Below the pieces are notes generated by a model. The model was given only the letters and a program-made list of their open reading frames with translations. It was not told where the DNA came from and ran no database searches. From NCBI GenBank assembly GCA_035535995.1, contig DATLOZ010000020.1, forward strand, positions 1-64,000: a stretch of DNA of 64,000 nucleotides. The letters run 5' to 3'. This document shows, in pieces, positions 1 through 7,569 of this stretch (its first letter is position 1; each line of letters begins with the position of its first letter). The DNA is from JANYCO01 sp035535995 (GTDB taxonomy: Bacteria; Bacteroidota; Bacteroidia; Cytophagales; Cytophagaceae). The translations under genes were made by a program, and so were the position numbers.

Positions 1-73
1 ACCGGATAAATGCGAGAGTAATTTAATGACATTGTCTTTTAGCTTATTTAAAACAGAGTTGTTTTTATCTAAA

Positions 74-108
74 CTATCTGGTATCCGGCATCTGGTATCT
101 TGCATCTA
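74..108. repeat. GATGCCRGATACC-family dispersed repeat, copy 1
   Basis: Two tandem units of the form CATCTGGTATC stand next to each other. The same unit recurs in intergenic DNA near 1.1, 17.0, 22.8, 37.9, 41.15, 51.5 and 57.6 kb. It contains no open reading frame. Confidence 0.7.
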
Positions 109-160
109 TTATTAGTCTTAATACTTAAAAGGGTAATTCTATAAGTTTAAATTCTAATTT

Positions 161-550
161 TCAACTTTTAACGTTAAACCAAACAATTTGCAGGATCAAA
201 CTAAAGATCGTCACCACGGCCATCAGGCTAATGATGAGAAACGCGATCCCTTTGCCATTGGTTTCGGGGTGATTTTCGCGGATCATTTCAGCGAAGCGAA
301 AAAGTGTTTTGGAAGAACGCCATGAAAATACGATGAGCAGTGCTGTACATAAAAAGAATCCGGCATATGGAGTCCAGGAATTTTGCTGGCTGGCAAAATA
401 CGAGATCATCAGCGAAAGCCCGCCGGACGTGCCTCCGGAGATCAAGGCTGTTTTGGCTTTCATGCCGATAAAGATCACCGATACGATTCCGCAAAGGATC
501 AAAAACAAACCATAACAACAGAGCAGGGAGGATAACAAAGAGTAGTACAT
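161..550 (-). CDS. Small integral membrane protein, TMEM14-like
   Basis: The product has 129 residues and about four hydrophobic segments (roughly residues 8-30, 36-52, 60-77 and 102-125). A short loop with charged residues near 80-100 separates the last two. The spacing of helices and the small-residue GGTSGG turn near residue 38 resemble the TMEM14/UPF0136 family of small membrane proteins, whose bacterial function is unknown. The match rests on pattern only. It is transcribed alone, away from the lipoprotein gene that follows on the other strand. No signal peptide cleavage site is evident. That it is a membrane protein is near certain; the family name is tentative. Confidence 0.65.
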   Translation of the reverse strand: MYYSLLSSLLCCYGLFLILCGIVSVIFIGMKAKTALISGGTSGGLSLMISYFASQQNSWTPYAGFFLCTALLIVFSWRSSKTLFRFAEMIRENHPETNGKGIAFLIISLMAVVTIFSLILQIVWFNVKS

Positions 551-736
551 GATTTTTTATTTTTATAGCGACAAAATACGTTTATTAATATTTACCAAAC
601 AAACGCCAAGCTTGATACAAAAACAAGCTTTTCCCTATACTCGCACTCCTCACTTGTGCTGCCCCGGTAGTTTATAATAGCAACTAATAATCAGGTTATT
701 ACGTATATCAGATAGAACAAGAAAAGGAGGTGTGTG

Positions 737-1021
737 ATGAGAAAAGTGTTATGGATTGCGACTATGGTCGGCTTCATTTTGTTTTACGCATGTGCGACAG
801 GACCATACCGATTGACTGAATACGAGAAAGGACAACTGAAAGGATATCACGCCAATGAAGCCAACAGGCTCATCGATGCGAATCAGAAAAACAGGAAGGC
901 GAATCAAAAAGAAGCAGAGAAATATCGACAGGAACAAACTGCCCGTCTCAGCGAACTGAACCGGACTCGACAAAATAAAAAAAACGGGAAGAGTCATTCC
1001 AAGCTTCCCTTTAATCAATGA
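737..1021 (+). CDS. Small predicted lipoprotein
   Basis: The start chosen is the ATG at 737, preceded by a perfect AGGAGG at 725-730 with six bases between, which is rare in this window. The GTG just before it is in frame but badly spaced. The N-terminus has a basic start, a hydrophobic stretch and a lipobox-like FYAC, with Cys at about residue 19 of the ATG form. The remaining ~75 residues are hydrophilic, rich in Lys, Asn, Gln and Arg, and probably helical or disordered. This predicts a small lipid-anchored envelope protein. I recognise no family. The strong ribosome binding site suggests high expression. Confidence 0.6.
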   Translation: MRKVLWIATMVGFILFYACATGPYRLTEYEKGQLKGYHANEANRLIDANQKNRKANQKEAEKYRQEQTARLSELNRTRQNKKNGKSHSKLPFNQ

Positions 1022-1080
1022 TGTTTTTTTGTTTCCTAGTATGCCTGCAGGCCTTGTGGTTTGTGGGCTTTTTTTATTTT

Positions 1081-1162
1081 AAAAGATACAGGATGCCGGA
1101 TAAAATGAGACAAATTTTGCAAGGCTTTTTCTTACCCACTATTTGGCATCTGGTATCTTTTA
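1081..1162. repeat. GATGCCRGATACC-family repeat, inverted pair, copy 2
   Basis: A left arm at 1081-1104 and an inverted right arm at 1144-1162 flank about 40 unrelated bases, so the transcript could fold into a long hairpin. The element lies just past the 3' end of the minus-strand STN-barrel gene and could act as its terminator. Confidence 0.65.
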
Positions 1163-1176
1163 AAAATTGCCGCGGA

Positions 1177-2424
1177 TCATTTAGAAATGCGATACGCAAT
1201 CCCCAGCGTAGTATTAACGCTGTAAGGCCTTTCGCTCACAAGTTGTAGGGAAGTGTATAGAGAGGAAGTGAAATAATAAAAAGAACAAGCTCCTACCGCG
1301 CTCCAATGAGTGTTCAGGCGCCATTCTAATTCCATGATGACAGGCAGGGCGAAAACGAATTTATTTAAAGGATAATTGGTCAGTGCCGTTACAGTTTCAT
1401 AATAATCCGAATTGCCACGCAAAGAAGTAGAATGACCAACAAGAAAACCAACACTGCCACCTGTATACATACTGACCAACCAAGGAGCTTTGCCAATTGT
1501 ATATCCTACCATTAAAGGGATCATCAGAAAATTGTAATTGGTTTTGTAAGATGCTTCACCCGCATAAATACTGCTGATCATTTGGATCTGAGTATCAGTA
1601 GTAGGGTTGCCTTTATTGGCATTGGAATTAGCATTAGAACTGCCATTACCATTATTGGTAGTAGTGGTGGAAGAGAGAATAGAATCGGTGCTGAGCACGT
1701 AAGTGCTTGCCCCTTTTTCTCCCATGTTCAAAATAGTGGCTCCTGAGCGAAACGACAGGTGTGCGCTGTATTGATAAGTGAGATGAATACCTCCGGCAAA
1801 ATTTAATCTCGGATGTTCGATATCATTTCTTACCACCCTAGTGGCAAGTCCTCCAGCGTGTTTCTCGTGCAGCCTTCGATAACAAATGCCACCACCGCCA
1901 AACAAGCCGATCGACAAACGGTTTACAAAATTGCTCTTTGAAAAAGAATCATTGTAGGAAGAAGTCTTTTTAATTTTTTTCAAGACAATTTGTTTGGATA
2001 CCACGATGTATTGAATGCCTTGGTTGTACAACACTGAATCCAGTATAGTTTTGAGAGGAGTATCTTGCACATTGATATCAATAGTGGTTTGCAGAGGCAA
2101 CTCATAATTGACATATGAAAATTTGATGTCTTTGTTTGTAGAAAGAGTATCCAGTAATTTTTGAATCGTCACTTTTCTAAGCGAAAGGGTAATTTGAGTA
2201 CTTAATATAGGAGGCTCGGTGGGTAAGGGCTCCAGGCGTTGCTGAGCAAAAAGACTGAATGAAAGAAGTTGAAAAAAAAGAAAAAAGATCAGAATTTTAG
2301 CGGCACCCTTTTCCGGAAAGAGTATAGTTTTGACTGTTCTTGTTAAAGGACAAATCAAAGGATACAGATAATACCTGTAGAATATCGTTAATATCGGATT
2401 TTTCAAATTCACCTGTAAATTCAC
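1177..2424 (-). CDS. STN-domain outer-membrane beta-barrel protein
   Basis: This reads as a periplasmic STN (secretin/TonB short N-terminal) domain at about residues 78-152, after a hydrophobic signal-like segment ending in FAQQ near residue 62. About 240 residues rich in alternating aromatic/polar strands follow, fitting a small outer-membrane barrel (OMP_b-brl_2 type). A low-complexity Asn/Thr/Ser loop lies near 270-295. It is the third gene after an ECF sigma factor and a FecR anti-sigma factor, where a TonB-dependent receptor normally sits; the plug and 22-strand barrel are absent. The ATG at 2424 lies 128 bases inside fecR and gives an implausible leader. The real start is probably nearer 2325, but no ATG, GTG or TTG exists there in frame. 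Start uncertain; domain call firm. Confidence 0.75.
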   Translation of the reverse strand: MNLQVNLKNPILTIFYRYYLYPLICPLTRTVKTILFPEKGAAKILIFFLFFQLLSFSLFAQQRLEPLPTEPPILSTQITLSLRKVTIQKLLDTLSTNKDIKFSYVNYELPLQTTIDINVQDTPLKTILDSVLYNQGIQYIVVSKQIVLKKIKKTSSYNDSFSKSNFVNRLSIGLFGGGGICYRRLHEKHAGGLATRVVRNDIEHPRLNFAGGIHLTYQYSAHLSFRSGATILNMGEKGASTYVLSTDSILSSTTTTNNGNGSSNANSNANKGNPTTDTQIQMISSIYAGEASYKTNYNFLMIPLMVGYTIGKAPWLVSMYTGGSVGFLVGHSTSLRGNSDYYETVTALTNYPLNKFVFALPVIMELEWRLNTHWSAVGACSFYYFTSSLYTSLQLVSERPYSVNTTLGIAYRISK

Positions 2425-3322
2425 AATTCAGGATTTTGGCATTTTTGGCAGTGACGGTAATATTGTAGCAATTTTCCAATACTTTAAACACCTCTTTTAG
2501 TTTAGTGTTTTTGAAGACGATTTTTTCTGTCAACCAGGCGTTGTAGTTAAGGTCGCTGATGGCAGCTTGTAGGATCTTCCCGTTTTGCAATGTGCCTTTA
2601 TTGCCTGCTAAAATAGTCAAATCGTTGCCTTTTTCTACTGTTTCTCCAAAAGAAACTTTGCCCGAAGTTACATTGATCTCATCATAGCCTTCCTCAACAT
2701 AAGAACGGATAATGAAAGAGGTGCCTTTTACCTCTGTTTGGGAGAGGTTGCCGTGAATTACAAAAGGATGGCTGGCATCAGGTTTTACATCAAAGAAAGC
2801 TTCTCCGGATAAGTAAACTTCGCGGTTTTCTTTAAAGTTTTGATCATACCGGATCTTGCTATCATGGTTCAGTACGATCAGGCTACCGTCGGGCAGGTGA
2901 ATATCTTTCTTTTCTGCGGTGGAATGTTCTTCAATAAAGGTAATGCTAGCTTGAGGAGAAGCCGGAGCAGGAGGTAAAACGATCTTAGGTTTTACTTCGG
3001 ATTTTGTTTGTGTTTCTGTTTTAGTTTCAATTTCAGTAAAAGCGGTATCCACCTTTACTGGTGCGGGAGTTAATACGGCAGTATTAGGAGAGGAAGAAGG
3101 GGTGTTTTGGTCGGCCAAAAAGAACCAGGAACCTGCAAGCAGGATAAACAAAGAGGCAGCGCAAGCAGCATAGAGGATCTGTCTTCTTTTTCTTTTCAAA
3201 AAGATTGAACGTCCGTCGAGCTTTGAGGAGATCGCCTTCCAGGATTCAGGATTGGGCTCACTTTTATGATCGTAGAGCCGATCCCTGAAAACTTTATCAA
3301 TATCAGAGGTTTCTTTTGTCAT
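2297..3322 (-). CDS. FecR-family anti-sigma factor
   Basis: The 341-residue protein has a cytoplasmic N-terminal part (1-48) that would bind the sigma factor, one transmembrane helix (about 49-70), a proline-rich periplasmic linker, the FecR domain (about 135-240), and a C-terminal DUF4974-like region (about 265-335) that contacts the STN domain of an outer-membrane partner. It overlaps the upstream sigma gene by 20 bases, indicating translational coupling, and its 3' end overlaps the STN-barrel reading frame. By family knowledge it holds the sigma factor inactive until the outer-membrane protein signals. Length and domain order are normal for Bacteroidota. Confidence 0.92.
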   Translation of the reverse strand: MTKETSDIDKVFRDRLYDHKSEPNPESWKAISSKLDGRSIFLKRKRRQILYAACAASLFILLAGSWFFLADQNTPSSSPNTAVLTPAPVKVDTAFTEIETKTETQTKSEVKPKIVLPPAPASPQASITFIEEHSTAEKKDIHLPDGSLIVLNHDSKIRYDQNFKENREVYLSGEAFFDVKPDASHPFVIHGNLSQTEVKGTSFIIRSYVEEGYDEINVTSGKVSFGETVEKGNDLTILAGNKGTLQNGKILQAAISDLNYNAWLTEKIVFKNTKLKEVFKVLENCYNITVTAKNAKILNCEFTGEFEKSDINDILQVLSVSFDLSFNKNSQNYTLSGKGCR

Positions 3323-3860
3323 TGCTAGTGGTTACGTTTTCTTGCAATAAATATTGAATTTGTTTTCTAGCTTTAAACAACTGTGATTTTGAAGTACTTT
3401 CAGTTACTCCAAGCATTTTTGCAATCTCCTTGTGTGAGTATCCTTCGATTGCATAGAGGTTAAATACCATACGGTATCCTTCCGGTAATAGTGAGAGAAG
3501 ATGCATGAGCTGCTTTTCATCCAGATGATCAACAAACTCAATCACGATGCTCTCCTCGCCTACAAGATCCTCGAATGAAACAGGATCTTTCCAAGCCTTA
3601 TTCTTCTTATAAGAATCAATGGCCGTATTAATGAAGATCCTTCGTATCCATCCATCGAAGGATCCTCCCTGGTTTTTATAATCTTTCAGGTGTGTAAATA
3701 CTTTGATTACCCCATCCTGAAAAATATCCTCTGCTTCGAAGACAGAACTGGCATAACGAAGACAAATACCACGCATACGAGAGGCATAAAAATTATACAA
3801 TTTTTCCTGCGCGATTCTGTTTCCTTCAATGCATTCTTTTATTATTTCTGCATCAAGCAT
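3303..3860 (-). CDS. ECF RNA polymerase sigma factor
   Basis: A 185-residue sigma-70 family protein of extracytoplasmic-function type. Region 2 is visible at about residues 20-90, including a DIFQDGVIKVF segment that matches the core-binding helix and a GWIRRIFINTAID stretch at the -10 recognition end. Region 4 is at about 120-175 and contains the helix-turn-helix around GYSHKEIAKMLGVTESTSKS. It is the first gene of the sigma/FecR/STN operon and overlaps fecR. It presumably transcribes its own operon and perhaps targets elsewhere, because no sugar- or iron-uptake genes follow. Confidence 0.93.
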   Translation of the reverse strand: MLDAEIIKECIEGNRIAQEKLYNFYASRMRGICLRYASSVFEAEDIFQDGVIKVFTHLKDYKNQGGSFDGWIRRIFINTAIDSYKKNKAWKDPVSFEDLVGEESIVIEFVDHLDEKQLMHLLSLLPEGYRMVFNLYAIEGYSHKEIAKMLGVTESTSKSQLFKARKQIQYLLQENVTTSNDKRNL

Positions 3861-4326
3861 TCGGTTGCACTTTATAAATCCTAATCCTTTATAAAGATAG
3901 ACTGATTAAATTGGATTCCAGTTGCCTGACATCCGATTATTAAAATTTAATCATTTGATATTTTTATTTAAATTGTTGATTTTCTTGATATTAGTTTATT
4001 TCTTAAACGAAGTCTGAAGAAGGAATGTTTTAATAGGAATGATATTTTTTAAAATTCCCGGGCAACCAAGACCGCCTTTTTGAAGTCTATATAGATGTAC
4101 AGTGATACAATGAGGAACAAGCTGATAGAGACCAAATACTATATTAGCTAAACAGATAAAATCAGCAGTCCTGACCGCCGCTAATTCATTGGTTGCACAA
4201 GGATCCAGGTGTTTCAGGCTGCTGCTTTTAGTTTTTTATTTTAAGAAATAAACTTTGTTATGATTTTAGACAAGGCTTCCAGCAGAGGTAGTCTTGCTTA
4301 ATGTTTTTTGCCTAAGCCTTCAAAGA
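3861..4326. other. AT-rich divergent intergenic region
   Basis: This separates the minus-strand sigma operon from the plus-strand cupin gene and should contain both promoters. I see no RNA gene, repeat or open frame of useful length and cannot place a promoter with confidence. Confidence 0.5.
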
Positions 4327-4713
4327 ATGAACATGAAAATTATTGACCGCCAAGAAGTAAAGAATTCCGATGAGAAAGGAATAATGATGGATTTGATCAA
4401 GGAAGCATCCATCAATTCAGTATCTTACATCACCTGCAAAAAAGGGTTTGTAAGAGGAAATCACTACCACAAATATACTACCCATTATAACTACATCATC
4501 AGCGGAAAGATCATGCTGGTGACGCAGGTTGGTAATCATGAACCTACTAAAACCATTTTAGGGAAAGGGAATATGTATATGACCATACCCATGGAAAAGC
4601 ATGCCTATTTTGCCCTGGAAGATACCGAACTGATGGTGCTCGCAAAAGGCCCAAGTGGCAGTGAAGAGTTTGAATCCGATACTTATCCGCTGTGGGAGCC
4701 TCTTATTCGGTAA
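4327..4713 (+). CDS. Cupin-fold protein (WxcM/RmlC-like)
   Basis: Starting at the ATG at 4327 gives 128 residues; an upstream in-frame ATG at 4294 adds a poorly conserved leader. The cupin signature is clear: KGFVRGNHYHKYTTHYNYI carries the metal-binding histidines of motif 1, followed by G-x-I strands, and MTIPMEKHAYF is motif 2. The fold suits a sugar-nucleotide isomerase/epimerase of the WxcM/FdtA type or a small metal-dependent cupin, but no sugar pathway genes adjoin it. It stands alone upstream of tetR. The fold is confident; the substrate is unknown. Confidence 0.75.
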   Translation: MNMKIIDRQEVKNSDEKGIMMDLIKEASINSVSYITCKKGFVRGNHYHKYTTHYNYIISGKIMLVTQVGNHEPTKTILGKGNMYMTIPMEKHAYFALEDTELMVLAKGPSGSEEFESDTYPLWEPLIR

Positions 4714-4842
4714 GAGAAGTCAATTTTGAATTTTAAATTATTTGACTACCTCTAATTGTTTATCTGTCTTTGTAATAGAAGACGTCAGCAAGTATTGGGT
4801 GTCATATATAATTTAAAGTTCAAAATTTTTTACTCTTTTATA

Positions 4843-4869
4843 TTGTACTATTCAGTACAATATTGTACC
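4843..4869. promoter_or_regulatory. Operator palindrome upstream of tetR
   Basis: TTGTACTATTCAGTACAA at 4843-4860 is an inverted repeat with six-base arms (TTGTAC/GTACAA). A further half-site TTGTACC follows at 4863-4869. It lies 32 bases before the tetR start. A close match occurs between tetR and gap at 5493-5512, so this is very likely the binding site of the TetR-type repressor. Confidence 0.75.
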
Positions 4870-4891
4870 TTAGTTCCATACTCAAGCTCAA

Positions 4892-5476
4892 ATGTCCGGC
4901 AGACCGAAAATATTCAACGAAGAAGAGATCCTCGACAAAGCGATCGAGGTGTTTTGGAAGAATGGTTATGAAGCCTCCTCTACCGAAATTCTGCTGGACG
5001 CAATGGGAATAGGGAAAAGCAGTTTTTACCTCGCCTTTAAAGGAGGGAAGAGAGAATTGTTTGAAAAAGCATTGGAGCGAAGAAGTGATCTTTCCATGGG
5101 AAAACTTCAACGCGAACTGGATGAAAGTGAAAATAAAATAGAATTCCTGAAATCCTTTTTTATGGAAGTATTGGACCCTTCCTCCAAAAGATTTTTAAAT
5201 GGCTGCCTGATGGGAAACTCCATTGCAGAGCTTGCCAATATAGACCTGGAATTAAAGACCAAAGCATCGTCGCTGCTATTGAGGCTGGAAAAAGTTTTTG
5301 CAACAGCTTTGAAGGAAGCGAAAAAAGATGGTACGCTTAAAGCGAAAGAAAACCCGGAACTATTGGCCAAATACCTACTCACGGTTTGGAATGGACTTAA
5401 TATCTCCATAAGAGTATATCCCGATCCAAAGCTGTTAAAACCAATTGTAGAAAAACAACTCCAGGTATTGGAATAG
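4892..5476 (+). CDS. TetR/AcrR-family transcriptional repressor
   Basis: The 194-residue protein opens with a typical TetR DNA-binding domain (about residues 6-52): the helix-turn-helix STEILLDAMGIGKSSFYLAF is characteristic, followed by the usual Lys/Leu-rich linker. The C-terminal ligand/dimer domain (about 75-190) includes GCLMGNSIAEL, seen in the YxaF/ComR-like subgroup. Palindromes of one sequence family lie before its own start and between it and gap, so it probably represses itself and the dehydrogenase. The ligand is unknown. gap starts 68 bases downstream on the same strand. Confidence 0.9.
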   Translation: MSGRPKIFNEEEILDKAIEVFWKNGYEASSTEILLDAMGIGKSSFYLAFKGGKRELFEKALERRSDLSMGKLQRELDESENKIEFLKSFFMEVLDPSSKRFLNGCLMGNSIAELANIDLELKTKASSLLLRLEKVFATALKEAKKDGTLKAKENPELLAKYLLTVWNGLNISIRVYPDPKLLKPIVEKQLQVLE

Positions 5477-5492
5477 TTTTTTTTGAAATATT

Positions 5493-5512
5493 TTGTACTG
5501 AATGGTACACAA
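5493..5512. promoter_or_regulatory. Second TetR-type operator, in the tetR-gap gap
   Basis: TTGTACTGAATGGTACACAA, read on the other strand, contains ATTCAGTACAA, matching the 4843 site over its centre and one arm. It lies 32 bases before the gap ATG, the same distance as the first site before tetR. A repressor here would block a gap promoter or readthrough from tetR. Confidence 0.65.
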
Positions 5513-5544
5513 TTAACTTGTCACTAAACAAAAGTAAATAGATT

Positions 5545-6534
5545 ATGAAAGTAGCAATTAACGGCTTCGGAAGGATCGGAAGAATTACTTACCGGGCATT
5601 GTTGAACAAAAAGGACGTAGAAGTAGTAGCGATCAACGATCTTACGGATACTAAAACGTTGGCGCATTTATTCAAACACGATTCTCTACATGGAGTTTTC
5701 CAGGGAGAGGTAAGTCACGATGCAGAAAACCTTATTATTAATGGGAAAAAAGTGCGCGTGTTTTCTGTAAAAAATCCCGCCGAACTTCCATGGAAATCGC
5801 TAGGCATCGATGTAGTACTTGAGTCTACAGGATTGTTTACCGAAAAAGAAAAAGCAGAAGGACATATCAAAGCGGGCGCTAAAAAAGTGGTCATTTCAGC
5901 TCCCGCTACGGGCGATCTGAAAACGATTGTGCTTGGCGTCAACGAACACACGCTGGATGGCACGGAAACCGTGATCTCCAATGCTTCCTGTACTACCAAC
6001 TGCCTGGCGCCGATGGTAAAAGTACTGGAGGATAATTTCGGAATCGAAAGCGGCTACATGACCACGATACATGCCTATACAGCGGATCAGCGCTTACAAG
6101 ATGCTCCGCACAAAGACCTGAGAAGAGCAAGGTCAGCAGCGCTTTCTATTATCCCAACAAGCACAGGAGCCGCAAAGGCATTGGGATTGGTGATTCCATC
6201 CGTACAAGGTAAACTGAATGGACATTCTCTGAGAGTACCAGTGCCGGTAGGTTCGATTACAGATTTTACTACTACCCTGAAGAAATCCGTGACCAAAGAA
6301 GAGATCAATAAAGCTTTTGAAAAAGCTTCCAAAGAAGGAAGTCTGAAAGGCTACCTGGAATATTCTGCAGAACCACTAGTATCCATTGATATTGTTGGTA
6401 ATCCGCACTCCTGCATTTTCGACAGCGAGCTTACGATGGTAAACGGCACGAATGTAAAAGTATTCGGATGGTACGACAATGAATTCGGATATTCCAACCG
6501 TACGGCGGACTTGATAGAGCTGGTGGGTAAATAA
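5545..6534 (+). CDS. gap: Glyceraldehyde-3-phosphate dehydrogenase, type I
   Basis: The 329-residue enzyme oxidises glyceraldehyde 3-phosphate with phosphate and NAD to 1,3-bisphosphoglycerate in the cytoplasm. The Rossmann signature NGFGRIGR is at 6-13. Asp32 follows the second strand and favours NAD over NADP. The catalytic ASCTTNC places Cys149, and His176 is in TIHAY. The C-terminal WYDNEFGYSNR substrate/phosphate motif is present. It is isolated from other glycolytic genes and sits behind a TetR repressor with matched operators, so it may be an inducible or alternative copy rather than the housekeeping one. The second copy, if any, is not in this window. Confidence 0.97.
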   Translation: MKVAINGFGRIGRITYRALLNKKDVEVVAINDLTDTKTLAHLFKHDSLHGVFQGEVSHDAENLIINGKKVRVFSVKNPAELPWKSLGIDVVLESTGLFTEKEKAEGHIKAGAKKVVISAPATGDLKTIVLGVNEHTLDGTETVISNASCTTNCLAPMVKVLEDNFGIESGYMTTIHAYTADQRLQDAPHKDLRRARSAALSIIPTSTGAAKALGLVIPSVQGKLNGHSLRVPVPVGSITDFTTTLKKSVTKEEINKAFEKASKEGSLKGYLEYSAEPLVSIDIVGNPHSCIFDSELTMVNGTNVKVFGWYDNEFGYSNRTADLIELVGK

Positions 6535-6545
6535 TAATAGATTTA

Positions 6546-6619
6546 CTGGCTACTGTTGCTCTTGCTCTTGCTGTCCCTACGTAATAAGCTGCAGGACAGC
6601 AACAGCAAGAGTAGCCAGT
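6546..6619. repeat. Imperfect long hairpin after gap
   Basis: CTGGCTACT at 6546-6554 and its complement at 6611-6619 bound an imperfect inverted repeat in which each arm carries runs of TTGCTC/TTGCTG hexamer-like units; one arm has an extra unit. It may help terminate gap transcripts, although no T-run follows directly. Confidence 0.55.
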
Positions 6620-6636
6620 TTGTATTAAAAAAAAGC

Positions 6637-6667
6637 AACCGGGCCTTTCCTATGAAAAGGCCCGGTT
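6637..6667 (-). terminator. Rho-independent terminator for the minus-strand gene pair
   Basis: A perfect 12-base stem (6637-6648 with 6656-6667), GC-rich at its base, has a seven-base loop. On the minus strand it is followed by a run of T (A-rich 6627-6634 on plus). It ends the 6702-7422 pair and could also stop gap readthrough. Confidence 0.8.
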
Positions 6668-6701
6668 TAGACAGATTAGGTTTAGATGTAAAGGTTAAAG
6701 A

Positions 6702-6986
6702 TCAGAAACGAATATTGCTACAGGTTTCCAGGATCTTAATTTTTTTCTCAAGGGTTTTAATTCTCTGCCGAAGAATATCATTCTCAGCAGCGAGGGAGAT
6801 ACTTAGTTCGACAATACCATCCGAGCCTTCGAAATTATCGAGTTCGATGTAATACTTGTCGTTGAATTTTACAAGCTCATATTTCTTTTCAAGGAGCTGT
6901 AAACCATGGGAGGGTATCGTCACATTCATTGTCATCACAATTCTGGTTTTATCCAGCGTTAGAATTGAATTGATCGTTTTTGTCAT
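6702..6986 (-). CDS. Small hypothetical protein with C-terminal coiled coil
   Basis: From the ATG at 6986 this encodes 94 residues. It overlaps the 3' end of the upstream XRE gene by 38 bases, which suggests translational coupling. The first half is mixed beta (a TIPSHGLQLLEKKYEL stretch and a KFNDKYYIELDNFEG stretch). The last ~30 residues form leucine/lysine heptads typical of a coiled coil. I recognise no family. Position suggests a partner or cofactor of the adjacent regulator, itself with a coiled-coil C-terminus. A terminator follows at once. Confidence 0.5.
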   Translation of the reverse strand: MTKTINSILTLDKTRIVMTMNVTIPSHGLQLLEKKYELVKFNDKYYIELDNFEGSDGIVELSISLAAENDILRQRIKTLEKKIKILETCSNIRF

Positions 6987-7422
6987 TGAGGTTATTACCG
7001 CTTGCATAAAAATCTACCATTTTTCTCAGGTCTTCGATCGAGGCTTTGGAAATATCCAACGCATTTTTGTATACATCAATTGTTATATCCTGATAAGCGA
7101 TCGTAGATTTAAGGCTATTAATTTCGTTCTGTAAAAGCTCCCTTGATAATTTCTCTTCTTCCGAGGATTCAATTTTGGAAGCATCTTTTTTTAACATGTT
7201 TTCTTCCCCTCCATCATTCCATAAGAGCCAGTATAAATTCAGATCGTTGGCTTGTTTAATGACTTTTAGAAATTTGTCCACTCCGTAATTTCTTCCGTTC
7301 ACAATGTTGTAGATTTGAGTTCCCTCGTTCTCACTCATCTTCCCCATCTGGTTGATGGAAATATCTTTGTAGTCAAGATATTTTTTCAGCCTGGCTCCAA
7401 TCTCTTTCAGTAGTTCTTCCAT
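6949..7422 (-). CDS. XRE-like helix-turn-helix regulator with coiled-coil tail
   Basis: The 157-residue protein has an N-terminal helical domain (about 1-70) where ISINQMGKMSENEGTQIYNIVNGRN fits an XRE/Cro-type helix-turn-helix, although the first helix-turn is weak. NLYWLLWNDG closes the domain in the way seen in Bacteroidota phage-type repressors. Residues ~85-145 are charged and heptad-like, predicting a dimerising coiled coil. It is followed by the overlapping small gene. No phage genes surround it. It may be a solitary repressor or a remnant of a mobile element. The HTH call is moderate. Confidence 0.7.
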   Translation of the reverse strand: MEELLKEIGARLKKYLDYKDISINQMGKMSENEGTQIYNIVNGRNYGVDKFLKVIKQANDLNLYWLLWNDGGEENMLKKDASKIESSEEEKLSRELLQNEINSLKSTIAYQDITIDVYKNALDISKASIEDLRKMVDFYASGNNLNDKNDQFNSNAG

Positions 7423-7569
7423 TTCCCGATATTTTTATTTGCTATATCCCTTCTTCCTTTAAATTACAAAATCGTCAGAATTTATTTTTGTTTTTTATTC
7501 TCTTTTTTGTAGAAAAATTTAACGTTCAAAAATCTATACGTAGTTTCCGAAATGTCAGCTTAATTGTTT

